The notes beneath the pieces are model-generated. The model saw only the letters and a list, made by a program, of their open reading frames with translations, was not told the origin of the DNA and did not search any database. A DNA stretch of 42,598 nt. Origin: Fimisoma avicola (GTDB lineage: Bacteria; Bacillota; Clostridia; Peptostreptococcales; Anaerovoracaceae). Position 1 is the stretch's first letter; each line of letters begins with the position of its first letter. Location: positions 1 to 42,598 of the forward strand of contig DVMO01000057.1 in NCBI GenBank assembly GCA_018714945.1, given 5' to 3'. This document shows, one piece after another, positions 33,923 through 42,334 of the stretch. A program made the translations under genes and the position numbers.

Positions 33923-33998
33923 TGGTGGGCGCTATAGGGCTCGAACCTATGACCCTCTGCTTGTAAGGCAGATGCTCTCCCAGCTGAGCTAAGCGCCC
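33923..33998 (-). tRNA. tRNA-Val (TAC)
   Basis: Acceptor GGGCGCT/AGCGCCC, encoded CCA. Anticodon loop CTTACAA gives TAC. First gene of the array after the promoter. Confidence 0.97.
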
Positions 33999-34031
33999 CC
34001 GCGTCAGTAAAGTTGCTCGACACATTTATTA

Positions 34032-34060
34032 ACTATACAGTACTTTCATAAAATTGTCAA
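34032..34060 (-). promoter_or_regulatory. Strong promoter of the tRNA array
   Basis: Minus strand TTGACA (34055-34060), 17-base spacer, TATAGT (34032-34037), 34 bases before tRNA-Val. The -35 hexamer contains the stop codon of yigZ, so the array promoter begins inside the preceding gene. Confidence 0.85.
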
Positions 34061-34704
34061 GGATTTTTTAATATTTTTTCAATTTCTTTTTTTACAGTCG
34101 CTGTGGTTTCCTCTGCAAGCCTTGCTTTTCCTGATGTTACGCTGTTTATGAGGCTTTTGACTTCTTCTGTCTTTTCCGGCAGGCAAGAAAGATCTGCCTC
34201 CACCACATTGGAATATATTATGTTTTCTATTGCAAAACTTTCTCCTGCAAGGCTCTGTATCTTTGCTAAAAATGTATAATCAAAGACATATTTCAGCAGG
34301 CACTGTTCTATTATATCACATATTCCGGCTTTTTCAATAGCAAGTTTTACGGAAGATGTATATGCCCTTACCAGCCCGCCTGTTCCAAGCTTTATGCCGC
34401 CAAAATACCTGGTCACGACCACTGCCGTATCAGTTATTCCCTCTGCAGTAAGAAGCCTGACGATGGGCGCACCGGATGTTCCCTGAGGTTCTCCATCGTC
34501 CGAGGCCCATTGTATCTGCATTTTATCTCCGATGACCATTGCAGGGACATTATGGGTGGCATCCTTGTATTTTTTCTTTATCTCCCCGATGAAAGCGTCC
34601 GCTTCTTCTCTTGAAGAAACAGGCCTTACATGGGCGATGAACCTCGACCGTTCTATTGTCTGTTCCGCCTCCGCTTCTTTGCATAGGGTACTGTATAGCT
34701 TCAT
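34057..34704 (-). CDS. yigZ: YigZ/IMPACT family protein (UPF0029)
   Basis: A 215-residue soluble protein of the conserved YigZ/IMPACT family, whose bacterial role is not settled; eukaryotic IMPACT controls the Gcn2 kinase. Family motifs: SRFIAHV (20-26), the A-x-H-N-x-PAM segment DATHNVPAMVIG, SDDGEPQGTSGAPI and VVVTRYFGGIKLGTGGLVRAY. The C-terminal DUF1949 ferredoxin-like domain follows. The ATG overlaps the hflX stop by four bases, with GGAG upstream. Its stop codon is within the -35 of the tRNA array. Confidence 0.93.
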   Translation of the reverse strand: MKLYSTLCKEAEAEQTIERSRFIAHVRPVSSREEADAFIGEIKKKYKDATHNVPAMVIGDKMQIQWASDDGEPQGTSGAPIVRLLTAEGITDTAVVVTRYFGGIKLGTGGLVRAYTSSVKLAIEKAGICDIIEQCLLKYVFDYTFLAKIQSLAGESFAIENIIYSNVVEADLSCLPEKTEEVKSLINSVTSGKARLAEETTATVKKEIEKILKNP

Positions 34705-35813
34705 CTGTATAGTTTCTCCTGTATCATTTCCATCAGCCTGTCAATGTTTTTGCCCGTTTTGGCTGAAATCTCAATAAGTTCTTCTCCCCTTACAGGAATT
34801 ATCTCCTGATGCGGCAGATCTGTCTTGTTGAATACCAGGATCTTGTCCTTTCCCGCTGCGCCTATCTCTTCAATGACCTTGTCTGTAACCTCTATCTGGA
34901 AGTCGTGCTCATCATACGAGGCGTCTACCACATGGAGGATAAGGTCGGCATAAGCCACTTCTTCAAGGGTGGCTTTAAAAGCCTCCACCAGTGAATGAGG
35001 CAGGCCGCTTACAAAGCCTACAGTATCAACAAGTACAAAGATTTTTCCTGACGGCAGCTTCACTCTGCGCTGCTGAGTATCAAGAGTCGCAAATAACATG
35101 TTTTTTTCTGTCACTGACTTATCTGATCTGGCAGTTGCCGAAAGGATCCTGTTCATGATGGCTGATTTGCCCGAATTGGTATATCCCACAAGGGCGACGA
35201 CCGGAACACTGTTCTTCTCTCTCCGCGCCCTCTGAACGCTTCTTGTCCGGGTTATGTGGGCGATCTCTTTTTTTATGTCGTTTATCCGCCTTTCAATATG
35301 CCTTCTGTCTGTTTCCAGCTTTTTTTCTCCCGGTCCCCGTGTTCCTATGCCCCCTCCCAGCCTTGAAAGGGATTTGCCAAAACCTGTAAGCCTTGGCAGC
35401 CTGTATTTCAGCTGTGCCAGCTCTACCTGGAGCTTTCCCTCTTTTGAGGCTGCCCTTGCAGCAAAGATATCCAGGATCAGTATCGTCCTGTCTATCACTC
35501 TTGCCCCTGTGGCTTCTTCGAGATTTCTCATCTGCATGCCTGTCAGTTCATCATCAAAGATGACCGTATCTGCTTCCATGGTGCTGACGGCTTCTGCCAG
35601 TTCTTCCACCTTCCCCTTTCCGATAAAGGTGGCTGTATTTGGTTTTTCCGCCTTCTGGGTCATTATCCCGGCCACGGTAACGCCGGCTGCCTCCGCCAGA
35701 CCTTCCAGTTCTTCTATGGAACGCCGGGAATCCTTATCCCGGATCAGCCCGACCAATATCGCGCTGTAATGTTCCTCTGTGATGACTTCGTTGTTTTCGT
35801 TAAATCTGAGCAT
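34701..35813 (-). CDS. hflX: Ribosome-associated GTPase HflX
   Basis: GTPase that splits stalled or idle 70S ribosomes, 370 residues. N-terminal HflX domain with FIGKGKVEEL (63-72) and VIFDDELTGMQMRNLEE (84-100), glycine-rich GGGIGTRGPGE (153-163), then the G domain: G1 GYTNSGKS (210-217), G3 DTVG (263-266), G4 NKTD (329-332), G5 SAKTG (350-354). It is shorter than many homologues (about 420) at the N-terminus and in the C-terminal domain. The ribosome site before its ATG is poor and an in-frame stop lies three codons upstream, so translation is probably coupled to yunB, which ends 21 bases before. Confidence 0.94.
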   Translation of the reverse strand: MLRFNENNEVITEEHYSAILVGLIRDKDSRRSIEELEGLAEAAGVTVAGIMTQKAEKPNTATFIGKGKVEELAEAVSTMEADTVIFDDELTGMQMRNLEEATGARVIDRTILILDIFAARAASKEGKLQVELAQLKYRLPRLTGFGKSLSRLGGGIGTRGPGEKKLETDRRHIERRINDIKKEIAHITRTRSVQRARREKNSVPVVALVGYTNSGKSAIMNRILSATARSDKSVTEKNMLFATLDTQQRRVKLPSGKIFVLVDTVGFVSGLPHSLVEAFKATLEEVAYADLILHVVDASYDEHDFQIEVTDKVIEEIGAAGKDKILVFNKTDLPHQEIIPVRGEELIEISAKTGKNIDRLMEMIQEKLYR

Positions 35814-35834
35814 GATGTTATTCTATCACAAGTT

Positions 35835-36467
35835 TTATTCGATTGCATCCATAATATTATCTTCAGGGACTACCACATAGCTGTCCGGCACTTTCCCTAC
35901 GATTATCGCCTCGGCCAGAAGGACTTTCCTGTCTATTTCCGCCACCTTGTCCGTAAAGGGGGCTATTATATGGACCTGGCTGGTGACTGTACAGTAAACA
36001 AAGTACCGCGTCTGATTTATACCTTCAGATTCAAATTCTGTTTCCACCTGAAATTTGGTGAGACTGAGCGGCTGCACCCTGACAGATGCGGTAAAAGGAA
36101 GCTGGGACAACAGGCTGTTCCCTGTTATGACGCCCAGATTGACCCGTACTTCTTCCATATCAGACATGCTGTATGTTTCCTCCACATTTTTGGAAAAAGA
36201 CAGCACAAGCTTATTTATGACCCTTGAATCGGATTGTATGTACTGTATATTACCCTCGCTGTCCCGGCCTATATCTAAAATGGGTTCTCCCAGGCTTTCG
36301 TCATAAAATCCCTGCTGCAGGCTGGTATTTATCTTGGTGGCAACGATGTTGACCGCTATCGCCTCTGCCGTCGCTTCAATATTCTCACCGAATGTGTCTT
36401 TTAGCAGCGCAAGGGTTCCCGCTGCAGCAAGCAGAAATCCTGCGAAGATCACCAGCCATCTCTTCAT
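35835..36467 (-). CDS. yunB: Sporulation protein YunB
   Basis: A 210-residue protein with an N-terminal membrane helix (KRWLVIFAGFLLAAAGTLALL) and an extracytoplasmic domain. Recognised features are VNIVATKINTSLQQG, the SSxVNK-like DSRVINKLV, the VNLGVITGN stretch with ASVRVQPLSLTKFQVET, and TVTSQVHIIAPF. YunB is a mother-cell sporulation protein in Bacillus whose exact biochemical role is unknown; its presence suggests sporulation ability or descent from a spore former. The ribosome-site-like GAGGGGG lies inside the 3' arm of the hairpin that follows codY, so expression may be limited by that structure. Confidence 0.85.
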   Translation of the reverse strand: MKRWLVIFAGFLLAAAGTLALLKDTFGENIEATAEAIAVNIVATKINTSLQQGFYDESLGEPILDIGRDSEGNIQYIQSDSRVINKLVLSFSKNVEETYSMSDMEEVRVNLGVITGNSLLSQLPFTASVRVQPLSLTKFQVETEFESEGINQTRYFVYCTVTSQVHIIAPFTDKVAEIDRKVLLAEAIIVGKVPDSYVVVPEDNIMDAIE

Positions 36468-36468
36468 A

Positions 36469-36511
36469 CAAAAACCCCCTCTTGCATACTATGACGCATT
36501 CGGGGGTTTTG
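36469..36511 (-). terminator. Hairpin after codY that also contains the yunB ribosome site
   Basis: On the minus strand AAAACCCCC (36502-36510 region) pairs with GGGGGTTTT (36471-36479), followed by a further T. The 22-base loop has a small internal pairing. It ends two bases before the yunB ATG, so it is either a leaky terminator or a translational gate. Confidence 0.7.
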
Positions 36512-36515
36512 TTCA

Positions 36516-37289
36516 TTATCTGAGTTTTTCAGCTTCTTTACGGAAAAACGGGTTTATTATCAAGATACGCGTACCTCTCATACCCATAGATCTGGCCCTG
36601 ATGATCCCGGCGCTTTCAAGCTTGCGCAGAGCGTTTACCACCAGAGAATTTGTCATATGGTATTTTTCGGCGATCTTGCTTGTCACTATGTCCCCTTCAT
36701 CACCTCTGAATTCTTTAAGGACAGTGATGACCGCTTCCTTCTCCGATGCAGAAAGTGATGACAGGGCAAGATCCACCGAACCTTTGAGGCGGTTCTCCTC
36801 TTCTCTGGCAAACCTGTTGTTTCTCTGTATTTCAAGTCCCACAACGGCTGCCCCGTATTCGCACAAAGCTATATCTTCTTCTGAAAATTCTTCCTCGTAT
36901 CTGGCCGCTATAAGAGTGCCCAGCCGTTTTCCGCCGCAAAAGCTCGGTATGATGCAATGGTATTTTTCTGACATCTCATAGCTGCTGCCGAACATCCTGA
37001 GGATATCTGCTCCCTTTATGTTGGCTTTAGTCTCGGTGATCTGGAGGAAGTTCTCATTATGAGCAGGCACCAGTCTTTCCATGCCTCTTCTGTCTACCAT
37101 CAGCGATGAGTCCTCTTTGTTTATATATCCGGTTCCTAAGACTTTTCCATCGGAATCTGTTATATATACATTGGCACTGAGCACCTGGCTCAATATCTCA
37201 CTCAACTGCCCGTAAGAAAAACTGCCTGTGGTGCTTTCTGTGAGTACCCAGTTAAGTTTCCTGATTTTACTGAGGATCTTGCTTGACAT
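36516..37289 (-). CDS. codY: GTP-sensing global regulator CodY
   Basis: Transcription factor of Firmicutes that represses amino-acid, transport, competence and virulence genes when GTP and branched-chain amino acids are plentiful. The 257-residue protein has the N-terminal GAF domain (MSSKILSKIRKLNWVL start; VLGTGYINKED; ITETKANIKGADIL), the linker helix and the C-terminal winged helix with TSKIAEKYHMTNSLVV, then NALRKLESAGII and SMGMRGTRILIINP. Length and layout match the family (about 259). It lies 18 bases after hslU with GGAG upstream of the ATG, the standard codW-codX-codY order. Confidence 0.97.
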   Translation of the reverse strand: MSSKILSKIRKLNWVLTESTTGSFSYGQLSEILSQVLSANVYITDSDGKVLGTGYINKEDSSLMVDRRGMERLVPAHNENFLQITETKANIKGADILRMFGSSYEMSEKYHCIIPSFCGGKRLGTLIAARYEEEFSEEDIALCEYGAAVVGLEIQRNNRFAREEENRLKGSVDLALSSLSASEKEAVITVLKEFRGDEGDIVTSKIAEKYHMTNSLVVNALRKLESAGIIRARSMGMRGTRILIINPFFRKEAEKLR

Positions 37290-37307
37290 TTGCCTGCTCC
37301 AATCTGA

Positions 37308-38741
37308 CTACAATATGAACCTGTCCAGATCTTCCTTGTGGATGGTCTCCTGGAATTTTTCTTTTACATAGTCGGCGTCTATTACGATCTTTTCCTGCTC
37401 AACATCAGGTATGTTGAACGAAATATCTTCAAGGAGCTTTTCCAGCACTGTGTGCAGCCTTCTTGCCCCTATGTTTTCTGTCTGCTCGTTCATCAGGTAC
37501 GACATGGTCGCGATCTCGTCGATGGCGCCTTCTGTAAATTCAACTTCTACCCCTTCAGTCTCCAGCAGGGCCTTGTGCTGCTTGATAAGGGCGTTTTCCG
37601 GAACGGTAAGTATATTTACAAAGTCATCCTTGGTAAGGCTTTCCAGTTCAACTCTGATCGGGAAACGGCCCTGGAGTTCAGGTATCAGGTCTGTCGGTTT
37701 TGCAGTATGGAAAGCTCCCGCTCCGATAAAGAGTATATGATCCGTCTTTACCGGTCCGTATTTTGTATTTATCACGCTGCCTTCTACTATGGGAAGTATG
37801 TCTCTCTGGACTCCTTCTCTTGACACATCCGCACCTGACATCATGCGTGATCCGGATGCTATCTTGTCTATCTCGTCGATAAATACTATGCCGTTCTGTT
37901 CTGCGTTCTCGATGGCCTCGTCGGTGACAACATCCATGTCTATGAGCTTCTGGGCTTCCTGCTCTCTCAGTATCTTTCTGGCATCTTTGACTTTGCAGTT
38001 CTTTTTCTTGGTCCTTTCAGGAGCCATATTGCCGAATATATTTCCTATGGCTATGGACATTCCTTCATTGCTCATGTCAAGCTGGTTGCCTTTGGGAGTG
38101 TCGACAACATCGATCTCGATATACTGGTCTTCCAGAAGTCCCTGGCGGAGCTGCTGTCTTACCTGTTCCCTTGCCATCTCCACATCCCTGTCTTCTTTTT
38201 CGTTTTCCTTTGAAGCCTGGCCGTCCAGATACTGCTGTTTCTGGCTCTGGTATCCGCCGCTGTTCATTATGAAGTCGAAAGGGCCTTTGGCCTGTCCGGA
38301 AGTTTTTTTCTTTTTGCCGGGTATGATGGCCTCAACAATCTTTTCTTCAGCTATATCATCAGCTATGCTGTATTTTTCTTCCAGTTTTTTTTGCTTGGTC
38401 ACTCTCATGGAGGCTTCCACAAGATCTCTTATCATTGAGTCCACATCGCGGCCCACATATCCGACCTCAGTAAATTTTGTGGCTTCCACTTTGACAAAAG
38501 GCGCATCCATGAGCTTTGCCAGTCTCCTGGCTATCTCAGTCTTACCACAGCCGGTAGGCCCCATCATCAGTATATTTTTCGGCGTGATCTCTTCTCTCAG
38601 CTCCTCTGAAAGGAGGCTCCTCCTGTATCTGTTCCTGAGAGCGATGGCAACGGATTTTTTTGCCTCATCCTGGCCTATGATGTATTTGTCAAGCTCCGCA
38701 ACGATCTGCTTCGGAGTCATGCTGTATAATTTGCTTTCCAT
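37308..38741 (-). CDS. hslU: ATP-dependent protease ATPase subunit HslU (ClpY)
   Basis: AAA+ unfoldase that feeds substrates to HslV, 477 residues. Starts with SMTPKQIVAELDKYIIGQ, Walker A GPTGCGKT (61-68), the intermediate (I) domain with the long charged segment about 110-240, Walker B VFIDEID (about 288-294), and sensor II region ENIGARRLHTVLE. The C-terminus DLDRFIL matches the tail that inserts into HslV. AAGGGGG lies six bases before ATG. Fourteen bases separate it from hslV. Confidence 0.97.
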   Translation of the reverse strand: MESKLYSMTPKQIVAELDKYIIGQDEAKKSVAIALRNRYRRSLLSEELREEITPKNILMMGPTGCGKTEIARRLAKLMDAPFVKVEATKFTEVGYVGRDVDSMIRDLVEASMRVTKQKKLEEKYSIADDIAEEKIVEAIIPGKKKKTSGQAKGPFDFIMNSGGYQSQKQQYLDGQASKENEKEDRDVEMAREQVRQQLRQGLLEDQYIEIDVVDTPKGNQLDMSNEGMSIAIGNIFGNMAPERTKKKNCKVKDARKILREQEAQKLIDMDVVTDEAIENAEQNGIVFIDEIDKIASGSRMMSGADVSREGVQRDILPIVEGSVINTKYGPVKTDHILFIGAGAFHTAKPTDLIPELQGRFPIRVELESLTKDDFVNILTVPENALIKQHKALLETEGVEVEFTEGAIDEIATMSYLMNEQTENIGARRLHTVLEKLLEDISFNIPDVEQEKIVIDADYVKEKFQETIHKEDLDRFIL

Positions 38742-38755
38742 GCTGTTCCCCCTTG

Positions 38756-39295
38756 TTACAATTTCTCTACAGAAATATGATCGTTAGTATATACGCAAAT
38801 GGATGAAGCGATCTTCAAGGCTTCCCTCACAATCTCTTCAGCGCTCATGTCAGTATGGTTATACAGAGCGTTGGCTGCGGCGTAAGCGTAATTTCCCCCG
38901 GAACCGATGGCTACAAAGTCCTGATCCGGTTCTATCACTTCGCCATTTCCCGAAATGATGAGCATTTCATTTTTGTCGGCTACGATCATAAGCGCTTCAA
39001 GGCTTCTCATTCCCTTATCTGAACGCCAGAGCTGGGCAAGGTCTACTGCCGCCCTTTTCAGATTGCCTGAATGCTCTTCAAGTTTTTTCTCAAACTTTTC
39101 CGTAAGAGAAAAAGCATCGGCTACAGAACCGGCAAAGCCTGATACCACTGTATTCTTGTAAATCTTCCTTACTTTTTTTGCTCCGTTTTTCATTATGGCA
39201 GATTCACCCATGGTGACCTGTCCGTCTCCTCCGATGCAAACATCATCGGGTCCCCTTCTTACTGCGCAAATGGTGGTCGCATGAAATTGTACCAT
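38756..39295 (-). CDS. hslV: ATP-dependent protease peptidase subunit HslV (ClpQ)
   Basis: Proteasome-like N-terminal-nucleophile peptidase, 179 residues. The frame is open from 39361, but AGGAGG is nine bases before the ATG at 39295, giving MVQFHATTICAVRRG, the family's start. Motifs: GGDGQVTMG, KKVRKIY, GFAGSVADAF, RSDKGMR and IGSGGNYA. The catalytic residue is expected to be a Thr in ATTI, exposed after removal of a six-residue leader; Bacillus ClpQ instead uses an N-terminal Ser. It lies between topA and hslU; xerC/codV and trmFO, which often stand between topA and hslV, are missing. Confidence 0.95.
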   Translation of the reverse strand: MVQFHATTICAVRRGPDDVCIGGDGQVTMGESAIMKNGAKKVRKIYKNTVVSGFAGSVADAFSLTEKFEKKLEEHSGNLKRAAVDLAQLWRSDKGMRSLEALMIVADKNEMLIISGNGEVIEPDQDFVAIGSGGNYAYAAANALYNHTDMSAEEIVREALKIASSICVYTNDHISVEKL

Positions 39296-39314
39296 GATTA
39301 AATACCTCCTTGAT

Positions 39315-41387
39315 TTACTCTTTATACCCACATTTGTCATTGGAACAAACATATTTTGCATTTTTTGAATTTCGCTCCAGCAGGACAGATCCGCATTGAG
39401 GGCATTTCCTGTCTACCGGCTTATACCAGAAAGCTTTCTTGCAATCCGGATAATTGCTGCATCCGTAAAATACTTTTCCTGACCTGCCCCTGCGTACTAT
39501 GATGTCGCCGCCGCAGTCCGGACATTTCACCCCTGTCTTGCGGATGATAGGCTTGGTATTCTTACACTCCGGATAACCGCTGCATGCCAGGAATTCTCCG
39601 AACCTTCCCTGTTTTATCACCATGGGCTTACCGCAGAGCTCACATATCTCATCGGTCATCTGGTCCTCGATCTTGACTTTTTCTATGGCTTTGTCGGCTA
39701 TATCCAGTTCTTCTTTAAGGGTACCGTAAAAATCCCGGACTATCTCTTTCCAGTTTAATGCCTTAACCTCCACATCGTCAAGTTTATCTTCCATTTCGGC
39801 CGTAAAACCGGCATCGACTATTTCTTTAAAATAATCGCTTAGCATATCGGTCACCAGAAATCCCAGATCTGTCGGTATCAGCGTTTTTTTCTGCCTTGAG
39901 ATATATTTTCTCTCCAGCAAGGTTGCTATGATAGGGGCATATGTGCTGGGACGGCCGATGCCTTTTTCCTCCAGATCTTTGACCAGGCTGGCTTCAGTGA
40001 ACCTTGCGGGCGGTTCTGTGAACTTCTGTTCTCCCGGCAGCTCCTTTGCGCTGAGTTTTTCACCTATGGCAAGATCCGGCAGGAGTTTGTCCTTATCCTC
40101 ATCGAGATTTGAACTATATATCCTCTGGTATCCGTCAAATATGAGTTTTGATCCGCTTGCCTTCAGGCCGTAATCTCCGTTGGATATGGACGCCTGCACA
40201 GAATCAAATACGGCAGGAGCCATCTGGCTGGCAAGAAATCTGGTCCATATCAGCTTATACAGCGCATATTGATCCCTGGTCAGGGAATCTTTTATCTGTT
40301 CAGGATCAAGACTGATGTTGCTGGGCCTGATCGCCTCATGGGCATCCTGTATATCTTTTTTCCTGTTGGAAAAGGTGTTGTTTGCAGTATATTTTTCTCC
40401 GAAATTTTCTTTTATATATTCTCTGGCGGCACTCTTGGCTTCATCTGAGATCCTTACCGAGTCAGTCCTTATATATGTTACCAGGCCAAGTGTTCCGCTG
40501 CCCTTTATTTCTATCCCTTCATATAGCTGCTGGGCGACCATCATGGATCTTTTTGTGGTAAAGTTCAGCTTGTTTGCGGCATCCTGCTGCAGGCTGCTGG
40601 TAGTGAACGGGGCAAAGGGCCTGCGCTGCCTGTCTTTTCTTGTTATATCAGAAACTACATATTCTCCGGCTTTCAGGTCTGCAAGCACTCTGTCTGCTTC
40701 ATCCTTGCTGCCGATCTCAAGTTTTTTGCCTTTGTACTCCGAGCACCTGGCGTCAAAACCTTTTCCCTTGGTGAAATGGACATTGATATTCCAGTATTCT
40801 TTTGGTATAAAGTTTTTTATCTGGTTTTCTCTGTCGCAGATTATCTTCAAGGCGGCCGATTGTACTCTGCCTGCGCTCAGTCCTCTTCTTATCTTTCTCC
40901 ACAGGAGCGGGCTTATCTCATATCCCACCAGCCTGTCAAGGACTCTCCTTGCCTGCTGGGCATCTACCAGCTTCAGGTCTATGGGCCTTGGGTGCTTTAC
41001 GGCGGCCTTGATGGTATCTTTTGTTATCTCGTTGAATACTATCCGGCAGTCAGATGACGGATCAATGCCAAGCAGATATGCCAGATGCCATGAGATAGCT
41101 TCTCCTTCCCGGTCCGGGTCGGTTGCCAGATAAACCTTGGACGCCTGTTTCGCTTCTTTTTTCAGTTCCTTTATCAGATCACCCTTTCCTCTGATGGAAA
41201 TGTATTCAGGTTCAAAGTCGTTTTCAATATCTATGCCAAGCTTGCTCTTGGGAAGATCCCTTATATGCCCCACCGAAGCCATGACCTTATATGACGGGCC
41301 CAGATATTTGCCTATGGTCTTGGCCTTTGACGGAGACTCAACTATGACCAGTGTTTTTTTCCTAACATTTTTTCCTTTTACAGCCAT
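39315..41387 (-). CDS. topA: DNA topoisomerase I
   Basis: Type IA topoisomerase relaxing negative supercoils, 690 residues. TOPRIM domain begins VIVESPSKAKTIGKYLG (14-30, E17) with DPDREGEAI; the catalytic tyrosine is Y305 in GLVTYIRTDS. Three C-terminal zinc ribbons follow: CELCG with CSGYPEC, CPDCG with CSNYPDC, and CPQCG with CSNDKC. AGGAGGGG lies four bases before ATG. Its likely promoter overlaps the end of dprA. Confidence 0.97.
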   Translation of the reverse strand: MAVKGKNVRKKTLVIVESPSKAKTIGKYLGPSYKVMASVGHIRDLPKSKLGIDIENDFEPEYISIRGKGDLIKELKKEAKQASKVYLATDPDREGEAISWHLAYLLGIDPSSDCRIVFNEITKDTIKAAVKHPRPIDLKLVDAQQARRVLDRLVGYEISPLLWRKIRRGLSAGRVQSAALKIICDRENQIKNFIPKEYWNINVHFTKGKGFDARCSEYKGKKLEIGSKDEADRVLADLKAGEYVVSDITRKDRQRRPFAPFTTSSLQQDAANKLNFTTKRSMMVAQQLYEGIEIKGSGTLGLVTYIRTDSVRISDEAKSAAREYIKENFGEKYTANNTFSNRKKDIQDAHEAIRPSNISLDPEQIKDSLTRDQYALYKLIWTRFLASQMAPAVFDSVQASISNGDYGLKASGSKLIFDGYQRIYSSNLDEDKDKLLPDLAIGEKLSAKELPGEQKFTEPPARFTEASLVKDLEEKGIGRPSTYAPIIATLLERKYISRQKKTLIPTDLGFLVTDMLSDYFKEIVDAGFTAEMEDKLDDVEVKALNWKEIVRDFYGTLKEELDIADKAIEKVKIEDQMTDEICELCGKPMVIKQGRFGEFLACSGYPECKNTKPIIRKTGVKCPDCGGDIIVRRGRSGKVFYGCSNYPDCKKAFWYKPVDRKCPQCGSVLLERNSKNAKYVCSNDKCGYKE

Positions 41388-41449
41388 TTCCCCTCCTGTT
41401 TTTATATCATTCCCTCAGGAATCATCTTTGCATATTTCTATAGTCAAAT

Positions 41450-41478
41450 ATAATAGTGCTTTTTTCAGGATTTTGCAA
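41450..41478 (-). promoter_or_regulatory. Candidate promoter of topA-hslVU-codY
   Basis: Minus strand TTGCAA (41473-41478, inside the dprA end), 17-base spacer, TATTAT (41450-41455), 63 bases before the topA ATG. Confidence 0.45.
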
Positions 41479-42334
41479 TAAAAATTTTTCCGAGGCAGTA
41501 AGATATCACGCCTTTAAGCTCCATTACGCTCACAAGTCCGTTGACTGTAAAAGAGTCTGCATCCATGTATGCACAGAGTTCCTCCACTGTGAGTTCACCC
41601 TTTTCCAGCAGCAGCCTGTATACTTTCTGCTCATCGCCGCCCATTTTTTCCATTTCTTCCGCTTCCATTACTGGTTCTATGCCGGCAGCCCTCAATATAT
41701 CCTCCGGCACCGTCACTGCAGCAGCCCCGTCGGCTATCAGCTTGTTGGCGCCGAGGCTGTATGGGCTGTTTATATTTCCAGGTACCGCCATTACATCCCG
41801 GCCCTGTTCTGCTGCTGCCTGAGCTGTGATGATAGCGCCGCTCCCGGTCCCTGCTTCTACCACCACCGTAAGAAGTGAGACCCCGGATATTATCCTGTTC
41901 CTCATGGGAAAATGCCACGGCTTAGGTTCGGTGCCGGGAGGATGTTCGGATATTATCAGTCCTTTTTCCCTTATCATTTCATATATTTTCCTGTTTTCTC
42001 TCGGATAGCATATATCCGGCCCACAGGCAAGCACAGCCACTGTTTTTCCGCCGGCATCCAGTGCTCCTGCATGGGCGTGAGCGTCAATCCCGGCAGCCAT
42101 GCCGCTTACGACTGTCACCTTGTTCTTTCCAAGCATCCTGCCTATCCGCAGAGCAGTCTGCCGTCCGTATTCACTGCACTTTCTTGTTCCTACCACCGCA
42201 GCAGAGACGCCTTTTATCAGTGCGATATCCCCCGCAAAATATATGGTATCCGGCGGATCTTTTATGTTTTTCAGCAATTCAGGATATTCCCTGTCACATA
42301 TCCTTATGCTCTCTATATTATTACGGATGTGCAT
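41465..42334 (-). CDS. dprA: DNA processing protein DprA
   Basis: Loads RecA on incoming single-stranded DNA during transformation. The 289-residue protein holds the extended Rossmann fold: PELLKNIKDPPDTIYFAGD, VGTRKCSEYG, VVSGMAAGIDAHAH, GGKTVAVLACGPDICYP, SEHPPGTEPKPWHFPMRNR (given in two parts: SEHPPGTEPKPW and HFPMRNRIISG) and AVPGNI, then a C-terminal winged-helix (DML1-like) domain from about 225. The N-terminal SAM-like domain found in longer homologues (about 360) is absent. Overlaps the comM end by 14 bases. With comEC and comM it suggests natural transformation or its remains. Confidence 0.95.
   Translation of the reverse strand: MHIRNNIESIRICDREYPELLKNIKDPPDTIYFAGDIALIKGVSAAVVGTRKCSEYGRQTALRIGRMLGKNKVTVVSGMAAGIDAHAHAGALDAGGKTVAVLACGPDICYPRENRKIYEMIREKGLIISEHPPGTEPKPWHFPMRNRIISGVSLLTVVVEAGTGSGAIITAQAAAEQGRDVMAVPGNINSPYSLGANKLIADGAAAVTVPEDILRAAGIEPVMEAEEMEKMGGDEQKVYRLLLEKGELTVEELCAYMDADSFTVNGLVSVMELKGVISYCLGKIFIAKS

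Noticed and set aside
37789..38787. Plus-strand open frame of 332 codons opposite hslU
   Set aside because: Ser-rich antisense shadow of a certain gene.
41401..41440. Small hairpin (ATTCC/GGAAT) in the dprA-topA gap as a terminator
   Set aside because: Five base pairs only and no U-run after it on the minus strand.
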